Shown here: piece by piece, positions 30,781-32,575 of the stretch
Numbering within the stretch: the stretch's first letter is position 1
Layout: the number at the start of each line of letters is the position of its first letter
NCBI RefSeq assembly: GCF_018883605.1
Contig: NZ_JAHLEM010000045.1
Span: forward strand, 1 to 32,575
Reading direction: 5' to 3'
DNA length: 32,575 nt
Origin: Streptomyces niphimycinicus
GTDB taxonomy: Bacteria > Actinomycetota > Actinomycetes > Streptomycetales > Streptomycetaceae
Notes under the pieces: generated by a model
The model's database searches: none
What the model saw: only the letters and a program-made list of their open reading frames with translations
Told to the model about the DNA's origin: nothing
Position numbers and translations under genes: made by a program

Positions 30781-32192
30781 GGGGCGGACAGCCCGGCCGG
30801 CAGCGCCTCGGCGGCCGGCAGCCGCAGCTTGAACAGGGCACCGCCCTCGGGTGCCGCCCGGACGGCCAGGGTGCCACCGTGGCGCACCGCCACGTCCCGC
30901 GCGATGGCGAGGCCGAGCCCGGCCCCGCCATCGTCGCGGCTGCGGGCGTCGTCGAGCCGTACGAACCGCTCGAAGATCCGCTCCCGCTCGCCCTCGGGCA
31001 CCCCCGCCCCGTCGTCCGCGACCTCCAGCACCGCCCACCGGCCCTCCTCGCGCACCGCCACCCGCACCCCTCCCTGGGCATGCCGCTGCGCGTTGTCGAC
31101 CAGATTGCCCAGCACCCGGGCGAGCTGCCCGCGCGAGCCCGACACCGCCACCGGAGCCACCTCCGCACGCACCGGCACCCGGTCCCCCAGCCGCTGGGCC
31201 AGCTCCTCGCGCACCAGCGCGTCCAGCGCCACCGACGCGTGGGCGGGCCGCTCCCCCGCGTCCAGCCGGGCCAGCAGCAGCAGATCGGCCGCCAGCCGCT
31301 GGAGCCGCACCACGTCCTCCACCGCGCCGTCCAGGTCCAGCAGCTCCGGATGGGCGGCGCCCACCTCCAACTGGGTGCGGAGCGAGGCCACCGGGGAGCG
31401 CAGCTCATGGGAGGCGTCGGCCACGAAGGCCCGCTGCCGCTCGACCGACGCCTCCAGCGCCGTGAGCGTCTCGTTGGTGGTCCGGGCCAGCCGCGCCACC
31501 TCGTCATACGACCCCGGCACGGGCACCCGCCGGGACAGATCCGTACTCGCCGTGATGGCGGCCATCTCCCGCCGGATGCCCTCCACGGGCCGCAGCGCGC
31601 GCCGGGTCACCAGCCAGGTCACCCCGGCCACGACCACCAGCAGCAGCGGCAGCCCGATCAGCATCGCCTGCCGCACGGTGCCCACCGCGCCCTGCTCGGT
31701 GGCCAGCGGGGCGCCCGCGTAGATGGTGACGTCCTCACCGCGGGCGTCGGTGACCTCCAGGGCCGCCCAGCGGTACTCCGCGGTCTCGCCGTCGATCCGG
31801 GCCGTACCGGCGCTGTACTCCGGGGTCGAGGAGACCTCCCCCGCGCCGTCGTCATCATCGTCCTCGCCGGGCGCCGGAACCGGCCGCACCGAGGAACTGC
31901 CGGTGCCCGTCACGGCCTGGAGATCGTCACTGACCGCGCGCACCCGGTGGTCCTCGTCCACGATCTGCACCGGGGTGTCGTCCCCGAGGTCCAGCTCCCG
32001 GTACGCCACCCCACCGGCGACCTTCGAGGCGACCGCCCGGGCGGTCGCCCCGGCATCCACCTCGGCCCGGTCCGCCAGATTGCTCCGCAACACCCCGAGC
32101 ACCGCGAGCCCCGCGGCCACCAGCGCCACCGCGACCACCACGGTCGCACCCAGCGCCGCCCGCGCCCGTACGGAACCGAAGACCTTACCCAC
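30669..32192 (-). CDS. Sensor histidine kinase with an IS-derived C-terminal tail
   Basis: Membrane sensor of a two-component pair; 507 residues from GTG 32192, overlapping the response regulator stop by 8 bases. Membrane helices at about 14-34 and 176-196 enclose an extracellular sensor domain with an acidic run (EDDDDDGAGE, about 110-119). Then come HAMP, the dimerisation/phospho-acceptor helix with His262 (FVADASHELRSPVASLRTQ), N-box NLVDNAQRHA (Asn367), and G-boxes DDGAGVPEGERERIFERF and GGAGLGLAIA. Kinases of this type normally end near FKLRLPAA (about 461); the last roughly 30 residues (PKPTSATYSPPPRSTSSD) are read out of frame through the transposase scrap. Probably still functional. 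By synteny it may correspond to SCO5404 (memory). Confidence 0.92.
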   Translation of the reverse strand: MGKVFGSVRARAALGATVVVAVALVAAGLAVLGVLRSNLADRAEVDAGATARAVASKVAGGVAYRELDLGDDTPVQIVDEDHRVRAVSDDLQAVTGTGSSSVRPVPAPGEDDDDDGAGEVSSTPEYSAGTARIDGETAEYRWAALEVTDARGEDVTIYAGAPLATEQGAVGTVRQAMLIGLPLLLVVVAGVTWLVTRRALRPVEGIRREMAAITASTDLSRRVPVPGSYDEVARLARTTNETLTALEASVERQRAFVADASHELRSPVASLRTQLEVGAAHPELLDLDGAVEDVVRLQRLAADLLLLARLDAGERPAHASVALDALVREELAQRLGDRVPVRAEVAPVAVSGSRGQLARVLGNLVDNAQRHAQGGVRVAVREEGRWAVLEVADDGAGVPEGERERIFERFVRLDDARSRDDGGAGLGLAIARDVAVRHGGTLAVRAAPEGGALFKLRLPAAEALPAGLSAPLAPAGPAAPACPKPTSATYSPPPRSTSSDSSDSMPG

Positions 32193-32575
32193 GGAGCCGG
32201 TACCCCGCTCCCCGCACCGTCTCGATCAACCCGGCGCCCAGCTTGCGGCGCAGCGCGCTGATGTACACCTCGACGATATTGGGGTCGCCGTCGTACGCGA
32301 AGTCCCAGACATGCTCCAGGATCTCGGCCTTGGAGACCACGTCCCCCGGCCGCAGCGCCAACTGCTCCAGTACGGAGAACTCCTTGGCGGTCAGCGCGAT
32401 CTCACCACCACCCCGCTCCACCCTGCGCGCACCCCGGTCCACCGACAGCTCCCCGATCCGCACCACCGGTGAGGCCCCGGCCCCCCGCCGCCGCAACAGC
32501 GCCCGCACCCGGGCCACCAGCACCACGTACGAGAACGGCTTGGTCAGATAGTCGTCGGCGCCGGTATCGAGCCCC
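32185..32575 (-). CDS. OmpR-family response regulator (N-terminus outside window)
   Basis: Partner of the adjacent kinase. The frame enters from the right edge and ends at 32185 with TAA; 129 residues are visible. The end of the receiver domain is present (GLDTGADDYLTKPFSYVVL, with the conserved Lys of the KPF motif), followed by a winged-helix DNA-binding domain of the OmpR/PhoB class: GELSVDRGARRVERGGGEIALT, KEFSVLEQLALRPGDVVSK, IVEVYISALRRKLG and TVRGAGYRL. The phospho-acceptor Asp lies outside. The 8-base overlap with the kinase start couples the two. Confidence 0.95.
   Translation of the reverse strand, partial: GLDTGADDYLTKPFSYVVLVARVRALLRRRGAGASPVVRIGELSVDRGARRVERGGGEIALTAKEFSVLEQLALRPGDVVSKAEILEHVWDFAYDGDPNIVEVYISALRRKLGAGLIETVRGAGYRLRG

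Noticed and set aside
1..32575. CRISPR arrays, tRNA or rRNA genes, biosynthetic gene clusters, prophage
   Set aside because: No regularly spaced repeats, no cloverleaf or rRNA-like stretches, no PKS/NRPS or phage structural genes were found on reading both strands.

Overview
The window is chromosomal DNA from a high-GC actinomycete, almost certainly a Streptomyces. The evidence is about 70% G+C, GTG starts, tightly overlapping genes, leaderless-type promoters, and a backbone order (pfkA, pta-ackA, pyk, DUF6230/DUF6114 genes, ybbN-like, tetR, icmA, DUF3817/marR pairs, AIM24 genes, marR, two-component pair) that I recall as the S. coelicolor SCO5426 to SCO5403 region. The synteny statement is from memory, not from a search.

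Left part (1-5967): central carbon metabolism. Phosphofructokinase (partial, minus) diverges from phosphate acetyltransferase and acetate kinase (4-base overlap), followed by pyruvate kinase and a 20-bp-stem hairpin. Together these cover two key steps of glycolysis plus the acetyl-CoA to acetate branch, which makes ATP. 6079-8720 is a minus-strand envelope cassette of unknown function: a DUF6230 exported protein, a DUF6114 membrane protein and a Lys/Asp/Ser-rich exported protein. A 560-bp gap with three inverted repeats lies upstream of it. A ybbN-type thioredoxin/TPR gene then diverges from a tetR gene across a 23-bp palindrome. tetR converges on icmA, the large subunit of isobutyryl-CoA mutase, identified by the specificity residues Phe92 and Gln210.

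Middle part (12930-19703): small membrane proteins (two DUF3817 paralogues), a MarR regulator, an MFS transporter divergent from an ArsR-like regulator, a thiamine-binding (MTH1187-type) protein, three overlapping AIM24-family genes, and a MarR gene at the position of absC (SCO5405).

Right part (20059-30066): a nitrogen-acquisition block that I believe is inserted between absC and the two-component pair. It holds an IclR regulator, an amino-acid ABC transporter (substrate-binding protein fused to permease, plus ATPase), HutD, and a complete minus-strand urea operon: urea transporter, ureA, ureB, ureC, ureF, ureG and ureD, with no ureE. The far edge carries the 3' scrap of an IS1182-like transposase, overlapping the 3' end of a sensor kinase gene. 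The kinase and its OmpR-type response regulator (partial) close the window.

The most unusual sequence-level observations are: two Streptomyces-type short palindromic repeats sitting in frame inside coding genes (icmA and the MFS gene); tandem duplication of the stop-codon region in three genes (ureA, ureD and the thiamine-binding gene); a palindrome exactly filling the -35/-10 spacer of a leaderless icmA promoter; and an acetate kinase apparently lacking about 20 residues near its N terminus. No tRNA, rRNA, CRISPR array or complete insertion sequence was seen.
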